Shown here piece after piece: positions 35,411 through 45,147 of a stretch of 64,000 bases of DNA. The notes under the pieces were generated by a model. That model was not told the DNA's origin. It did no database searches and saw only the letters and a list, made by a program, of their open reading frames with translations. How positions within the stretch are numbered: position 1 is the first letter of the stretch; each line of letters begins with the position of its first letter. The stretch is from the NCBI GenBank assembly GCA_965240325.2, contig OZ251230.1, forward strand, positions 2,232,001 through 2,296,000, written 5' to 3'. The position numbers and the translations under genes are program-made. The stretch is from Rebecca billardiae RCC1528. Taxonomy: Eukaryota; Haptophyta.

Positions 35411-35508
35411 ACCGGCCGGCCGTGCCGACAGCCGACGCCAAGGTGCAGCACTTGCAAGGCTCAGGCCGAGGGTGTCACGAGGCAAGCGGGGGCGGGGTGG
35501 CAAGCACG

Positions 35509-35854
35509 TCAAGCAAGATCGTCGGCCGTGAGGAGGAATAAGCTCGTCTCGGCAAAGTCGTCGCCATCCAAGGTCGCGCCAGGCGCGCCGGCCTGCAGGG
35601 CATGCTGCCAGTCGCCATCAAGCAGAAGTCCAAGCCGGTCGACGTCGCCCAGACTCAAGGCGGCCGGCTGGTCGAGGCGCGCGCGCAGCTGGCGGATGTC
35701 CTCGTCTTGCTGCGCCATCTCCTGGCGCAGTCGGTCCTGGTTCGCCTGCATGCGCTCGAGCTCCACCGCCATCTGCTCGATCTGCTCGGCAGCCGGCGGC
35801 TCGGTCCAGCCGGCCTCGGGCTTGCAGCCGAGCGGCTCGGCCAGCACCTCCTGC

Positions 35855-35885
<31 letters not shown>

Positions 35886-36525
35886 GCGTGGCGGCGGCGT
35901 TGACGGCCTCGAGCCTCCGCCGCTCCCGCTGCCTCCTCTTGATCTCCGCGTCCCTCTGGCGCTTCTCCTCGTCGCCCTTGGGATCCTCGCGCTTGGGCAG
36001 GATGTACGTGAGCTTGCCGTTCTTCGGGCCGCCGGTGCACACCTCGAAAAGCTCTGGGAGCACCTCGGCCGCACCCGCCGAGAACTCCAGGAGCGCGTCC
36101 TCGGTCCACTCCAAGGTGCGCGCAAGCTTGGGCGCGCGTCGCCTGTGCAAAGTCCACTCGTCTGGGTCGCGCACAAGCGGTGTGGGCGGGCCGTCGGCCG
36201 ACTGCGCGGCGCGTCGCGCACAAGGGGGCGGCAAGGCAAGGGTCAGGAGGGCGCACGGTCGAACGCGCGAGGAGCCGTGCGAAGTCCAAGCCCTCAAGCC
36301 CACCCGCCCACCGCGCCCCCTCTTCCCACACGTCACCGCGGCGGTTCCAAGTGCGTGCGCGCGCTTCGAACGGAATGGGCGTGCGCGTGCGCGCAGGACA
36401 AGGGCGCGCTCCGAGGGGGCCAAGCGTACCTCCAGTGGGGAAGAAGCAGAAGCGAAGCCATCTGCGCTCGGCTCCGACTCGGAGGCGGCTGCGTCAAGTT
36501 CGTAGCAAGAGCGCGAGCGCTTCAT
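35509..36525 (-). CDS. coiled-coil protein, family A, copy 1
   Basis: Model: complement(join(35509..36201,36430..36525)), 262 aa. Exon 1 starts at the only in-frame Met (MKRSRSCYELDAAASES) and ends SSPLE at a GTACGC donor. The 228-nt intron is stop-free and in frame, so retention is possible. Exon 2 holds a family motif (LEWTEDALLEF, AGAAEVLPELFEVCTGG, LTYILPKR), then a basic stretch (KRQRDAEIKRRQRERRRLEA), an Ala run of variable length and a heptad coiled coil (QIEQMAVELERMQANQDRLR). The WTEDxLLEF stretch resembles a Myb/SANT helix and the basic-plus-coiled-coil layout recalls bZIP proteins; both are only resemblances. Relatives are copy 2 (40208-41221) and the diverged gene at 44095-45147. 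The function is unknown. Confidence 0.62.
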
Positions 36526-37431
36526 CTCGACGGCGGTACGGTACCACGGGGGAGAGGGGTCGGGTTGCGTGCGTGTGTGAAGGGTTACGACGCTCGGCGG
36601 CCCCGAGCCCTCGAGAACTTCAGCAAGGGACGGGACGTGTCCTGGTCGGCGCACCCGCGAATTCGTCAAATCGCATCCAGGTGGACACCAGCCTGTCTGG
36701 CTGTCTCAACTTTCCGACATTGCTGATCCGCTTTGCCGGACACTGTTCGGCTCGACGTGCCCGGACTCTTGTCTTGTCCCGCCAAGCGGAAGGGCCAAGG
36801 CATCGCGGAAGGCATCCGCGCCCACCTCGAAGTTCGACATAGCACAAGCACACGACCGACCTCTCCTCGCCCTCGAGGTGGTGCCGACGGTGCCCCGCAG
36901 GACGCCCATGCGATCCCCACTGAGGCTGAACCCTTTTCAGGCACTCGAACTCGATCGTGCCCGCGACCAGCGGCTGGAACATCTGTGCGCGCGTGCGAGC
37001 GGCCGCGAGCTGCAAACGGAAGGTGTACGCACCACCTTGGTGGCAGGGCTGAAAGCCTGGACGCGGGTGGGCGTGCGTGTGCGTCGCGTGAAGCAGGTCG
37101 TTGTATCACACGTGCCACCAGACGTGCGCTCCCCCTTCATCCCACGGGGGTGACCCTCGTTGTGCGCAACGCCACGGCCCACGTCGCCGACACGCTCTTA
37201 CTCAGCGACGACGGCACGTCCTTGGCGAGGCCCAGAAGAAACATCGATGCGAGCCTCCAACGGTGCCGTCAAGTCATCGGACCGCTCAGAGCGGCGTCAA
37301 GCAGCATCACGCACACTGGCTCCTTGTCCAGAGATGGCACGGAGCGGAGCAAACACGTGGGACCCTCGTGGCCTGCTCGGTCCTGGTCGGGGGACCGTTG
37401 GCTGTCCGTTCATCCGTTGCCGAAAAGTTGA
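36526..37431. promoter_or_regulatory. divergent spacer of the duplicated gene pair (copy 1)
   Basis: 906 bp between divergent starts, matched by 41222-42127 with only about four substitutions. Open frames exist on both strands (for example minus 36620-37015), but none has recognisable protein character. The spacer is more conserved between copies than the coding regions. Confidence 0.5.
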
Positions 37432-38207
37432 ATGACGATGGCGGCCACGCGCGACCTCGCAGCCGTGCCCGAGGTGGGATGGGCGCAGCACGAGGAGGAG
37501 CCGCCGCCGCCGCCGCTGCCGCCGCCCTTCCCCGAGCGGGCATCGATCGACGCCTCCGACCCGGCCCGCCTCAAGGGTCGATGCTGCACGCCGCCAAGGT
37601 GACGGCGGTCGCGGCGCTCGAGGCGGAGCGCACGGCGCGCGCGGCGCGCCCCCCGGCCGCGCCGGCGGTGCGCGTCCAGCGCGACGAGCGTGAGGAGCAG
37701 ATCGCCGCGCTGCAGCGCGAGTGTGAGGTGGAGTACGCGCTGCAGGACACGCCGTCCCAGTTTGAGCTCACGATGCTCGGCACTCGGCCACTGCACCGCC
37801 ACGCGCCGGGCGCCGATGTGAATGAGCCGCCCGACGCGAAGACGAGCTCGGGCTCGGGCCGCGCGGCGCGCACGGCGGGCGTGGCGAGCGGCGCGCTGCG
37901 CACGAACGGCGGCCTCGGCACCAACCGGCAGCAGCACTCGAAACGGTTCCACTTCGCCCCGGGCGGCCCAAAGGCCGGCGAGCGCGGCCACCCGACGAGC
38001 GGGCAGCCGTTCCGCAACTGCTTCCAGGCGTTCACGCTCGCCGAGCACGAGCGCGGCCAGAAGCTGCAGGGCGACGGCGCGCGGCCGGGCGGGTACTACG
38101 TGCACGGCGACGCGCGGTACGACTTCCAGCACCAGGCGGACAAGCACCACGGCCTGCCCGAGTACGACGGCCCGGCGTGGACGTGGGATCAGCGCCGGCT
38201 GCTGTAG
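37432..38207 (+). pseudogene. family B protein, copy 1, broken by a 70-nt deletion
   Basis: The frame starting at ATG 37432 (MTMAATRDLAAVPEVGWA) matches copy 2 until 37575. There, 70 nt present in copy 2 (42272-42341) are missing, shifting the frame. The rest continues in another frame (an internal ATG at 37581 would give 208 aa). It stops early at TAG 38205-38207, where copy 2 reads TAC and runs on. The two lesions suggest that this copy is non-functional or encodes only the C-terminal part. Confidence 0.7.
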
Positions 38208-38576
38208 GAGCCGCCGCCGCCGGTGCAATGATGGCGCACGCGCGCGCCGCCCGGCGGCTGCGGCGCTCGGGGGACTCCGCATGGTTCGGACTCTGGCCTT
38301 CACGGACGACGGAGTCGGCCAGGGGCCCCGCGCCTGCCCTTACTCTTAGTCTTAGTCGGCCACGCGGGCACGTACGTTGACCCATCGTCCGCCATCGCGG
38401 TGCCCGACTGGCGGGCCAGTGCACAGGTCATACTCATCGTGTCGTGGCACAGCGTGCTGAGTGCAGCTGCCGCAGGGTCACTTAGAACTGAGGAGTCGCC
38501 CCGCTAGCCATGCAGTGTCAGAGGATATGCAATTGCAGAAGACTGGTGAGTGTTACGATCTCGACCGTCGTGACTA
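38208..38576. other. unique spacer between duplication copies, left part
   Basis: No gene is seen. The tail of the duplication ends near 38375. The remainder is unique up to the TIR element. Confidence 0.5.
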
Positions 38577-39087
38577 CAGGCAATCGCGGGCAATAAGAAG
38601 TCAGAGATCTCACGGCTAGCCTCGGTTTCTTAGCCGTTCGGTAGCCCGAGCGCCTACGGAGTCTCAGTTTCTTAGCTAGGTCCGCCCGCCGCGCAGGCGC
38701 GGGGGGCGCAGGGGGGCAGAGCCCCCCGCTGAGTCTTTAGGCCCGGCCGGCGAGGCCGACGAAAATTTTGGGCCTTTTTGGAGCAAATCTGGCATGATGT
38801 TGCATGGATGCTGCGGTGCACTGGCCAGGAGTCAGTCATCAGGAGAAGTCGGGACTTGGCCTGTACTCGTAGTCGGGCCGCGCGCCGCGTCCCCGACTGG
38901 CCGACTGCGCCTCGGCCTCGCCCCTCGGCGGACCACTCGTCAGCCCGGACGACGTAGTCCCGGTTTCTTAGTGTGACTATGCGTATAGCGAACCAGCCAA
39001 TCGCTAGCCTCAGTTTCTAGGCCAGATCCGCAGATAGCAAGCCCCAGTTTCTTAACGTGACAGCTCCTTATTGCCCGCGATTGCCTG
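38577..39087. mobile_element. 511-bp MITE-like element, TA target site
   Basis: Perfect 20-bp terminal inverted repeats starting CAGGCAATCGCGGGCAATAA, flanked by TA on both sides (38575-38576, 39088-39089). It carries subterminal GAAACTGG/CCAGTTTC motifs and a C/G-rich centre. It is the uninterrupted relative, in opposite orientation, of the element at 48812-50002. It has no coding capacity, so it is a non-autonomous DNA transposon of a TA-inserting superfamily (inferred). Confidence 0.9.
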
Positions 39088-39089
39088 TA

Positions 39090-39628
39090 CGGGCGTGGGC
39101 TCGAGTGAGACTGAGAGGTGCACACTGCTACAGACTGTCCCGGCGGTCACCCTCCGATCCGCTTCATCGACCTGAGCGCACTAGGCGGCACGCTCACTCT
39201 CCAAGCCCCTCTTCATGCAGCTGCGCGCCGCTAGGCCGGTGCGCGGCGACGTGTACTACGACAGTCTCATCTAATTCATCCAGGCGCCCACGCGGGCGCC
39301 CGGGGGCGACAGCCGTCAGCCGCGGCTGTCGCTTCCAGCAGCCGCACGCCGCTAGGTCGGCAAGCGGCGACATCGACTACGACCTCAGCCTCAGCCAAGT
39401 GCTCCGGAAGGCGCTCGCCGACTCGGCCGCGGCGCGGCATCTGCCGTCGCCGCTGCGTGCCCCAGGCCGAGCAGGCGGTGCTCCGTCCGACACTCCCGCA
39501 GCCCCCACGGGGCCGCGAGGGCCTGATGCGGTTGGCGCACTGCCTAACCTGGGCGGAAGGCGCGGACGCATCCTATGTGTCTGCTGCACCCAGCCTGACG
39601 CCTGCCCGTCACTGCATGCCACGTCGTT

Positions 39629-39679
<51 letters not shown>

Positions 39680-39739
39680 TTCGGATGAGTCGGATGATAT
39701 ATATGAATTATATGAATATGAATATGAGACTCCTCGCGT
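39090..39739. repeat. degenerate dispersed repeats ending in (TA)n
   Basis: 39128-39260 resembles the minus strand of about 600-720. 39534-39640 resembles 53131-53262, sharing GCGCACTGCCT, CGGAAGGCGCGGACGCAT and TTAAATATATA. A (TA)n tract follows at 39631-39676. No gene is supported. Confidence 0.6.
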
Positions 39740-40207
39740 CCGGTCACTGTCAAGTTCGTCGTGAATAAGAAGGAGTCGTTCAAGACCAAGTCAGGCCCAA
39801 GCGGATCGCGCATGCCGCTGATGCCGTGCGCGTCAAGCCGGGAAGGGCGGATCGTGCGTGCCGCAGGCGCGTCCTCAAGGGCCGTCGGTCGCCACGTGCG
39901 GCGCTCGCCGTCGCCGTATTTGGATCCTCGCGTCGTCAAGTTCGTCGCGAAGAAGAAGAAGTCGCTCAAGACCAAGCCAGGCCCAAGCGAGTCTCGCATG
40001 CCGCTGGTGCTGTGCGCGTCAAGCCGGGAAGGGGTCGTGCGTGCCGCAGGCGGCGCGTCCTCAAGGGGTCGGTCGCCACGTGCGGCGCTCGTCGGCGGGA
40101 GAGAAGTGCACCGGCTGGCCGTGCCGACAGCCGAGGCCAAGGTGCAGCACTTGCAAGGCTCAGGCCGAGGGTGTCACGAGGCGAGGGGGGGCGGGGTGGC
40201 AAGCACG

Positions 40208-40550
40208 TCAAGCAAGATCGTCGGCCGTGAGGAACAAGCTCGTCTCGGCAAAGTCGTCGCCATCCAAGGTCGCGCCGGGCGCGCCGGCCTGCAGGGCATG
40301 CTGCCAGTCGCCATCAAGCAGAAGTCCAAGCCGGTCGACGTCGCCCAGACTCAAGGCGGCCGGCTGGTCGAGGCGCGCGCGCAGCTGGCGGATGTCCTCG
40401 TCTTGCTGCGCCATCTCCCGGCGCAGTCGGTCCTGGTTCGCCTGCATGCGCTCGAGCTCCACCGCCATCTGCTCGATCTGCTCGGCAGCCGGCGGCTCGG
40501 TCCAGCCGGCCTCGGGCTTGCAGCCGAGCGGCTCGGCCAGCACCTCCTGC

Positions 40551-40581
<31 letters not shown>

Positions 40582-41221
40582 GCGTGGCGGCGGCGAGGGC
40601 GGCCTCGAGCCTCCGCCGCTCCCGCTGCCTCCTCTTGATCTCCGCGTCCCTCTGGCGCGTCTCCTCGTCGCCCTTGGGATCCTCGCGCTTGGGCAGGATG
40701 TACGTGAGCTTGCCGTTCTTCGGGCCGCCGGTGCACACCTCGAAAAGCTCTGGGAGCACCTCGGCCGCACCCGCCGAGAACTTCAGGAGCTCGTCCTCGG
40801 TCCACTCCAAGGCGAGCGCAAGCTTGGGCAGGCGTCGCTTGTGCAAAGTCCACTTGCTGGGCTTGCGCACAAGCGGCGTGCGCGGGCCGTCGACCGACTG
40901 CGCGGCGCGTCGCGCACAAGGGGGCGGCAAGGCAAGGGTCAGGAGGGCGCACGGTCGAACGCGCGAGGGGCCGTGCGAAGTCCAAGCCCTCAAGCCCACC
41001 CGCCCACCGCGCCCCCTCTTCCCACACGTCACCGCGGCGGTTCCAAGTGCGTGCGCGCGCTTCAAACGGAGTGGGTGTGCGCGTGCGCGCAGGACAAGGG
41101 CGCGCTCCGAGGGGGCCAAGCGTACCTCCAGTGGGGAAGAAGCAGAAGCGAAGCCATCTGCGCTCGGCTCCGACTCGGAGGCGGCTGCGTCAAGTTCGTA
41201 GCAAGAGCGCGAGCGCTTCAT
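40208..41221 (-). CDS. coiled-coil protein, family A, copy 2
   Basis: Model: complement(join(40208..40897,41126..41221)), 261 aa. Exon structure, intron position and coiled coil are as in copy 1. Most of the protein is nearly identical. Residues just before the AGAAEVLPELFEVCTGG motif differ strongly: KPSKWTLHKRRLPKLALA here against DPDEWTLHRRRAPKLART in copy 1. A single codon is lost near the C-terminus (LFLTADDLA against LFLLTADDLA). No disabling change is seen. The function is unknown. Confidence 0.62.
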
Positions 41222-42127
41222 CTCGACGGCGGTACGGTACCACGGGGGAGAGGGGTCGGGTTGCGTGCGTGTGTGAAGGGTTACGACGCTCGGCGGCCCC
41301 GAGCCCTCGAGAACTTCAGCAAGGGACGGGACGTGTCCTGGTCGGCGCACCCGCGAATTCGTCAAATCGCATCCAGGTGGACACCAGCCTGTCTGGCTGT
41401 CTCAACTTTCCGACATTGCTGATCCGCTTTGCCGGACACTGTTCGGCTCGACGTGCCCGGACCCTTGTCTTGTCCCGCCAAGCGGAAGGGCCAAGGCATC
41501 GCGGAAGGCATCCGCGCCCACCTCGAAGTTCGACGTAGCACAAGCACACGACCGACCTCTCCTCGCCCTCGAGGTGGTGCCGACGGTGCCCCGCAGGACG
41601 CCCATGCGATCCCCACTGAGGCTGAACCCTTGTCAGGCACTCGAACTCGATCGTGCCCGCGACCAGCGGCTGGAACATCTGTGCGCGCGTGCGAGCGGCC
41701 GCGAGCTGCAAACGGAAGGTGTCCGCACCACCTTGGTGGCAGGGCTGAAAGCCTGGACGCGGGTGGGCGTGCGTGTGCGTCGCGTGAAGCAGGTCGTTGT
41801 ATCACACGTGCCACCAGACGTGCGCTCCCCCTTCATCCCACGGGGGTGACCCTCGTTGTGCGCAACGCCACGGCCCACGTCGCCGACACGCTCTTACTCA
41901 GCGACGACGGCACGTCCTTGGCGAGGCCCAGAAGAAACATCGATGCGAGCCTCCAACGGTGCCGTCAAGTCATCGGACCGCTCAGAGCGGCGTCAAGCAG
42001 CATCACGCACACTGGCTCCTTGTCCAGAGATGGCACGGAGCGGAGCAAACACGTGGGACCCTCGTGGCCTGCTCGGTCCTGGTCGGGGGACCGTTGGCTG
42101 TCCGTTCATCCGTTGCCGAAAAGTTGA
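41222..42127. promoter_or_regulatory. divergent spacer of the duplicated gene pair (copy 2)
   Basis: 906 bp, the same length as copy 1, with about four substitutions. It presumably holds promoters for both neighbours. No defined site was recognised. Confidence 0.5.
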
Positions 42128-42997
42128 ATGACGATGGCGGCCACGCGCGACCTCGCAGCCGTGCCCGAGGTGGGATGGGCGCGGCACGAGGAGGAGGAGC
42201 CGCCGCCGCCGCCGCCGCCGCCCCTCCCCGAGCGGGCATCGATCGACGCCTCCGACCCGGCCCGCCTCAAGCTGATGGCCGAGATTGACGGCCTCCAAAA
42301 GTCGACGCCGCTGCCTCCGATCGAGGTGCTCGAGGCGGTGCGGTCGATGCTGCACGCCGCCAAGGTGACGGCGGTCGCGGCGCTCGAGGCGGAGCGCACG
42401 GCGCGCGCGGCGCGCCCCCCGGCCGCACCAGCGGTGCGCGTCCAGCGCGACGAGCGCGAGGAGCAGATCGCCGCGCTACAGCGCAAGTTTGAGGTGGAGT
42501 ACGCGCTGCAGGACACGCCGTCCCAGTTTGAGCTCACGATGCTCGGCACTCGGCCACTGCACCGCCACGCGCCGGGCGCCGATGGGAACGAGCCGCCCGA
42601 CGCGAAGACGAGCTCGGGCTCGGGCCGCGCGGCGCGCACGGCGGGCGTGGCGAGCGGCGCGCTGCGCACGAACGGCGGCCTCGGCACCAACCGGCAGCAG
42701 CACTCGAAACGGTTCCACTTCGCCCCGGGCGGCCCGAAGGCCGGCGAGCGCGGCCACCCGACGAGCGGGCAGCCGTTCCGCAACGGCTTCCAGGCGTTCA
42801 AGCTCGCCGAGCACGAGCGCGGCCAGAAGCTGCAGGGCGACGGCGCGCGGCTGGGCGGGTACTACGTGCACGGCGACGCGCGGTACGACTTCCAGCACCA
42901 GGCGGACAAGCACCACGGCCTGCCCGAGTACGACGGCCCGGCGTGGACGTGGGATCAGCGCCGGCTGCGGTACGGGCCGCCGCCGCCGGTGCGATGA
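42128..42997 (+). CDS. family B protein, intact copy
   Basis: Single-exon, 289 aa. The N-terminus carries a Glu/Pro run (EEEEPPPPPPPPLPERAS). Then comes a helical segment (LMAEIDGLQKS, VEVLEAVRSMLHAAKVTAVAALEAERTARAAR-like) and a basic, His/Gly-rich C-terminal half (NRQQHSKRFHFAPGGPKAGE, GQPFRNGFQAFKLAEHERGQ, GGYYVHGDARYDFQHQADKH, YDGPAWTWDQRRLRYG). There is no signal peptide, membrane segment or known domain. It is divergent from family A copy 2 over the 906-bp spacer, an arrangement preserved in the duplication, which may mean co-regulation. Copy 1 is broken, so this is probably the only functional one. Confidence 0.65.
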   Translation: MTMAATRDLAAVPEVGWARHEEEEPPPPPPPPLPERASIDASDPARLKLMAEIDGLQKSTPLPPIEVLEAVRSMLHAAKVTAVAALEAERTARAARPPAAPAVRVQRDEREEQIAALQRKFEVEYALQDTPSQFELTMLGTRPLHRHAPGADGNEPPDAKTSSGSGRAARTAGVASGALRTNGGLGTNRQQHSKRFHFAPGGPKAGERGHPTSGQPFRNGFQAFKLAEHERGQKLQGDGARLGGYYVHGDARYDFQHQADKHHGLPEYDGPAWTWDQRRLRYGPPPPVR

Positions 42998-44094
42998 TGG
43001 CAATGATGGCGCACGCGCGAGCCGCCCGGCGGCTGCGGCGCTCGGGTGACTCAGGGTTCGGACTCTGGCCTTCACGGACGACGGAGTCCGGGCCAGGCCA
43101 GCGCCTGCCCTTCGGCCACGCGTCGGCACGGCCCATCGGACCCTGTTGCCAGCACATTTACGGCCTCATGCAGCAGTGTTACAGTGGCCGGCCGATCCCG
43201 CATCACTCCGGTCAACTGGTGGCGTCGGTATGTGACCCGGGCCAGCGGGGCGGCCGCGCGCCGGGCGCGCCGGTGGGCGGGGCCGGGCGGCCCGCGTGGC
43301 GGCCCCGCGGGGGCGGCCCGACCCGTGCTGCCTACTGAGTACTGAGCCTAGTGCCTGCGGAGACTCAGACAGTCAGTGCAGACACTGATCCGTTCGGCAG
43401 AATCATAGTCATACCGTGCACCCGAACTCACCGAAGTGTGTGCGGGTACACGCCGCACGCGCGGGGACCCGGACGGGACGGTCTGACACTGTGTGCTTTA
43501 AAAATAAATGGCAACGGACTCAACCAGCAAAGTGCTGAGTGCACGGCTGCCGTCGAGTTAAAACCATGAGGTGAGTGAGTCTGAGCCCCGAGCGCTGAGT
43601 TTGTATCACAGTGACCGGCTCACAGACTCACAGCACGACGGTGTCCGACGGCCCGGACGGGTCAGAGAGATGAGAGCAAAGGAATGAAACTTACTTATCA
43701 CTATCAGTCTTGATCAGCAGAGGTCACATCCGGGTTCAATCATGGGGTCGCCGGACTGCTGCCGGACATCGGAGGCCCGGAATCAGTGGACATGGACATG
43801 TCCACCCTGTCCTTCTTGATGAAATGAGTTGATGACCGGGGATTGACGAATTGGTTTTCATGGTAGAATCAGCCAATCAGGCGCCAGAGTTTGGATTGAA
43901 GGTCTTTTTGGCCCTCGTTTCTGCTCGCGGCCGCCGGCTCCTTCGGACGACCAACGTTCCTCTGCACCCGAGGAGACGACGACGACGACGTCTTGGGCTC
44001 TCGGCGACTCGCAACCCGCGAAGCTCCATCGCACGTGTGCACCCGCCGCACTCCGCTTCCCTGCCGCGCAACCGCGCCGTTCATCGCCGTCGAG
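42998..44094. other. intergenic region
   Basis: Duplication similarity fades near 43120. No gene or repeat is recognised between there and 44094. Confidence 0.55.
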
Positions 44095-45147
44095 ATGTCG
44101 TCGATCGCCCCGCGCAACTGGCTTGCCAACGTCGTCGAGGAGGTACTCGCTCCCAGTCCCGCTGCCCACGCGTCTCTCTCCCCTGAGGTGCGCCTCGCGC
44201 GCCTCGCGATTCGCCCGAGCGCGCTCGGCAACGCGCATCTTGATTCAGGCCCGAGGGCGCTGGGTGCTGGGCTGGCGTGTGCGGGTGTCTCACCGGCTGA
44301 GCCGCTCACATGTGTTGACAACGCGTCCCGCCGCCCCACCCCGCCTTGTCCGCACACCTCGTCCTCGGCTCCGCGCGGCGCGCCTTTGCCTTGCTCTCGC
44401 GGCGACCCCCTCCCACGCGCACGCTGCCACGCTCCCGGCTTGCCCCTTCGCCTTGCGCCTTTGCCTTGCGCCTTCGCCTCTGCCTTGCGCTTTTCCCTTG
44501 CGCAGCAGGCGTGCGTCGGTGACACGGAGCAGAGCGACACCTCGCAGCGCGACGCCGACCAGCACATGCTCGTGCGCCCGCGCAATGAGATCAACAAGCA
44601 GGCCAAACGCATCTCTTGGCTCAAGGCTGCCTGGTTCGAGCTCGAGTCAGAGGCTGCCAGTGCGGCGGAGCCTTGGACCGATGCCGAGTTCCTTGAGTTC
44701 TGCGAGGGGGCGGCCGAGGTGTTGCCCTGGGAGTTCGAGACGTGCACCGGGGGGAAGCCCGAGCGCAGGATTACACTCCCACGGCGCCAGGGGCACAAGC
44801 ACGACGCGGAAACGCGCGAATATTGGCGGGTGAGTCGGGCAAATGGGCGCGCGCGCGCCTGCGACGCTGAGCGCGCCGCCACGGCGCCGAAGCTCGAACC
44901 AACGAGTGCGGGCCCAGTGAAGAGGAAGTTTGAGAGTCCGTCCGAGCCGCCGCTCGAGCAGAACGGCGAGCTGAGCGAGCTCGACCAGCTGCGCCAGGAG
45001 GTGCTTGAGCTGCGCAACGAAAACGACCAGCAGCGTGAGGAGATCCGTCAGCTGCGCGCGGAGAACTGCCTGCTGCACGAGTGGAATGAGTTCGTACTCT
45101 TCCTGGAGCCCGCTCTTGCAGCTGCCCGACAGCTGGCACAGCAGTAG
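44095..45147 (+). CDS. coiled-coil protein, family A, diverged third member
   Basis: Model: join(44095..44187,44506..45147), 244 aa. Exon 1 is 31 codons ending LSPE at a GTGCGC donor, like the 32-codon exon 1 of the duplicated relatives. The 318-nt intron ends in a pyrimidine-rich tract and a tandem acceptor (GCAGCAG), so one Gln may be optional. Exon 2 shares the family motif (EPWTDAEFLEF, EGAAEVLPWEFETCTGG, LPRR) and a C-terminal leucine/asparagine coiled coil (LDQLRQEVLELRNENDQQRE, RQLRAENCLL). A possible nuclear localisation signal is KRKFESP. Orientation is opposite to its relatives. The shared intron position supports common ancestry. The function is unknown. Confidence 0.66.
   Translation: MSSIAPRNWLANVVEEVLAPSPAAHASLSPEVRLARLAIRPSALGNAHLDSGPRALGAGLACAGVSPAEPLTCVDNASRRPTPPCPHTSSSAPRGAPLPCSRGDPLPRARCHAPGLPLRLAPLPCAFASALRFSLAQQACVGDTEQSDTSQRDADQHMLVRPRNEINKQAKRISWLKAAWFELESEAASAAEPWTDAEFLEFCEGAAEVLPWEFETCTGGKPERRITLPRRQGHKHDAETREYWRVSRANGRARACDAERAATAPKLEPTSAGPVKRKFESPSEPPLEQNGELSELDQLRQEVLELRNENDQQREEIRQLRAENCLLHEWNEFVLFLEPALAAARQLAQQ

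Larger units (their letters stand above)
35037..38375. repeat. segmental duplication, copy 1 (~3.3 kb)
   Basis: Directly repeated at about 39740-43120 with a constant offset of +4696 from about 36201 to 37575. It carries a minus-strand coiled-coil gene, a 906-bp divergent spacer and a plus-strand gene. Non-coding and coding parts are ~98-99.5% identical except in one short patch (36080-36205). Copy 1 has a 70-nt deletion at 37575/37576. Boundaries are approximate. Confidence 0.93.
39740..43120. repeat. segmental duplication, copy 2 (~3.4 kb)
   Basis: Direct copy of 35037-38375 with the same gene order and orientation. It includes the ~190-bp tandem repeat at 39765-40095 and the conserved divergent spacer at 41222-42127. 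The two copies are separated by about 1.4 kb that contains the MITE-like element. Confidence 0.93.

Noticed and set aside
34958-36505. Plus-strand 515-aa frame, and its copy at 39761-41422
   Set aside because: Antisense to the family A genes, low-complexity and Ser/Arg-rich. The minus strand carries the conserved motif shared with the third paralog.
36620-37015. 131-aa minus-strand frame in the divergent spacer
   Set aside because: No ATG-supported conserved structure and no family resemblance. Its conservation between copies is explained by the recent duplication.
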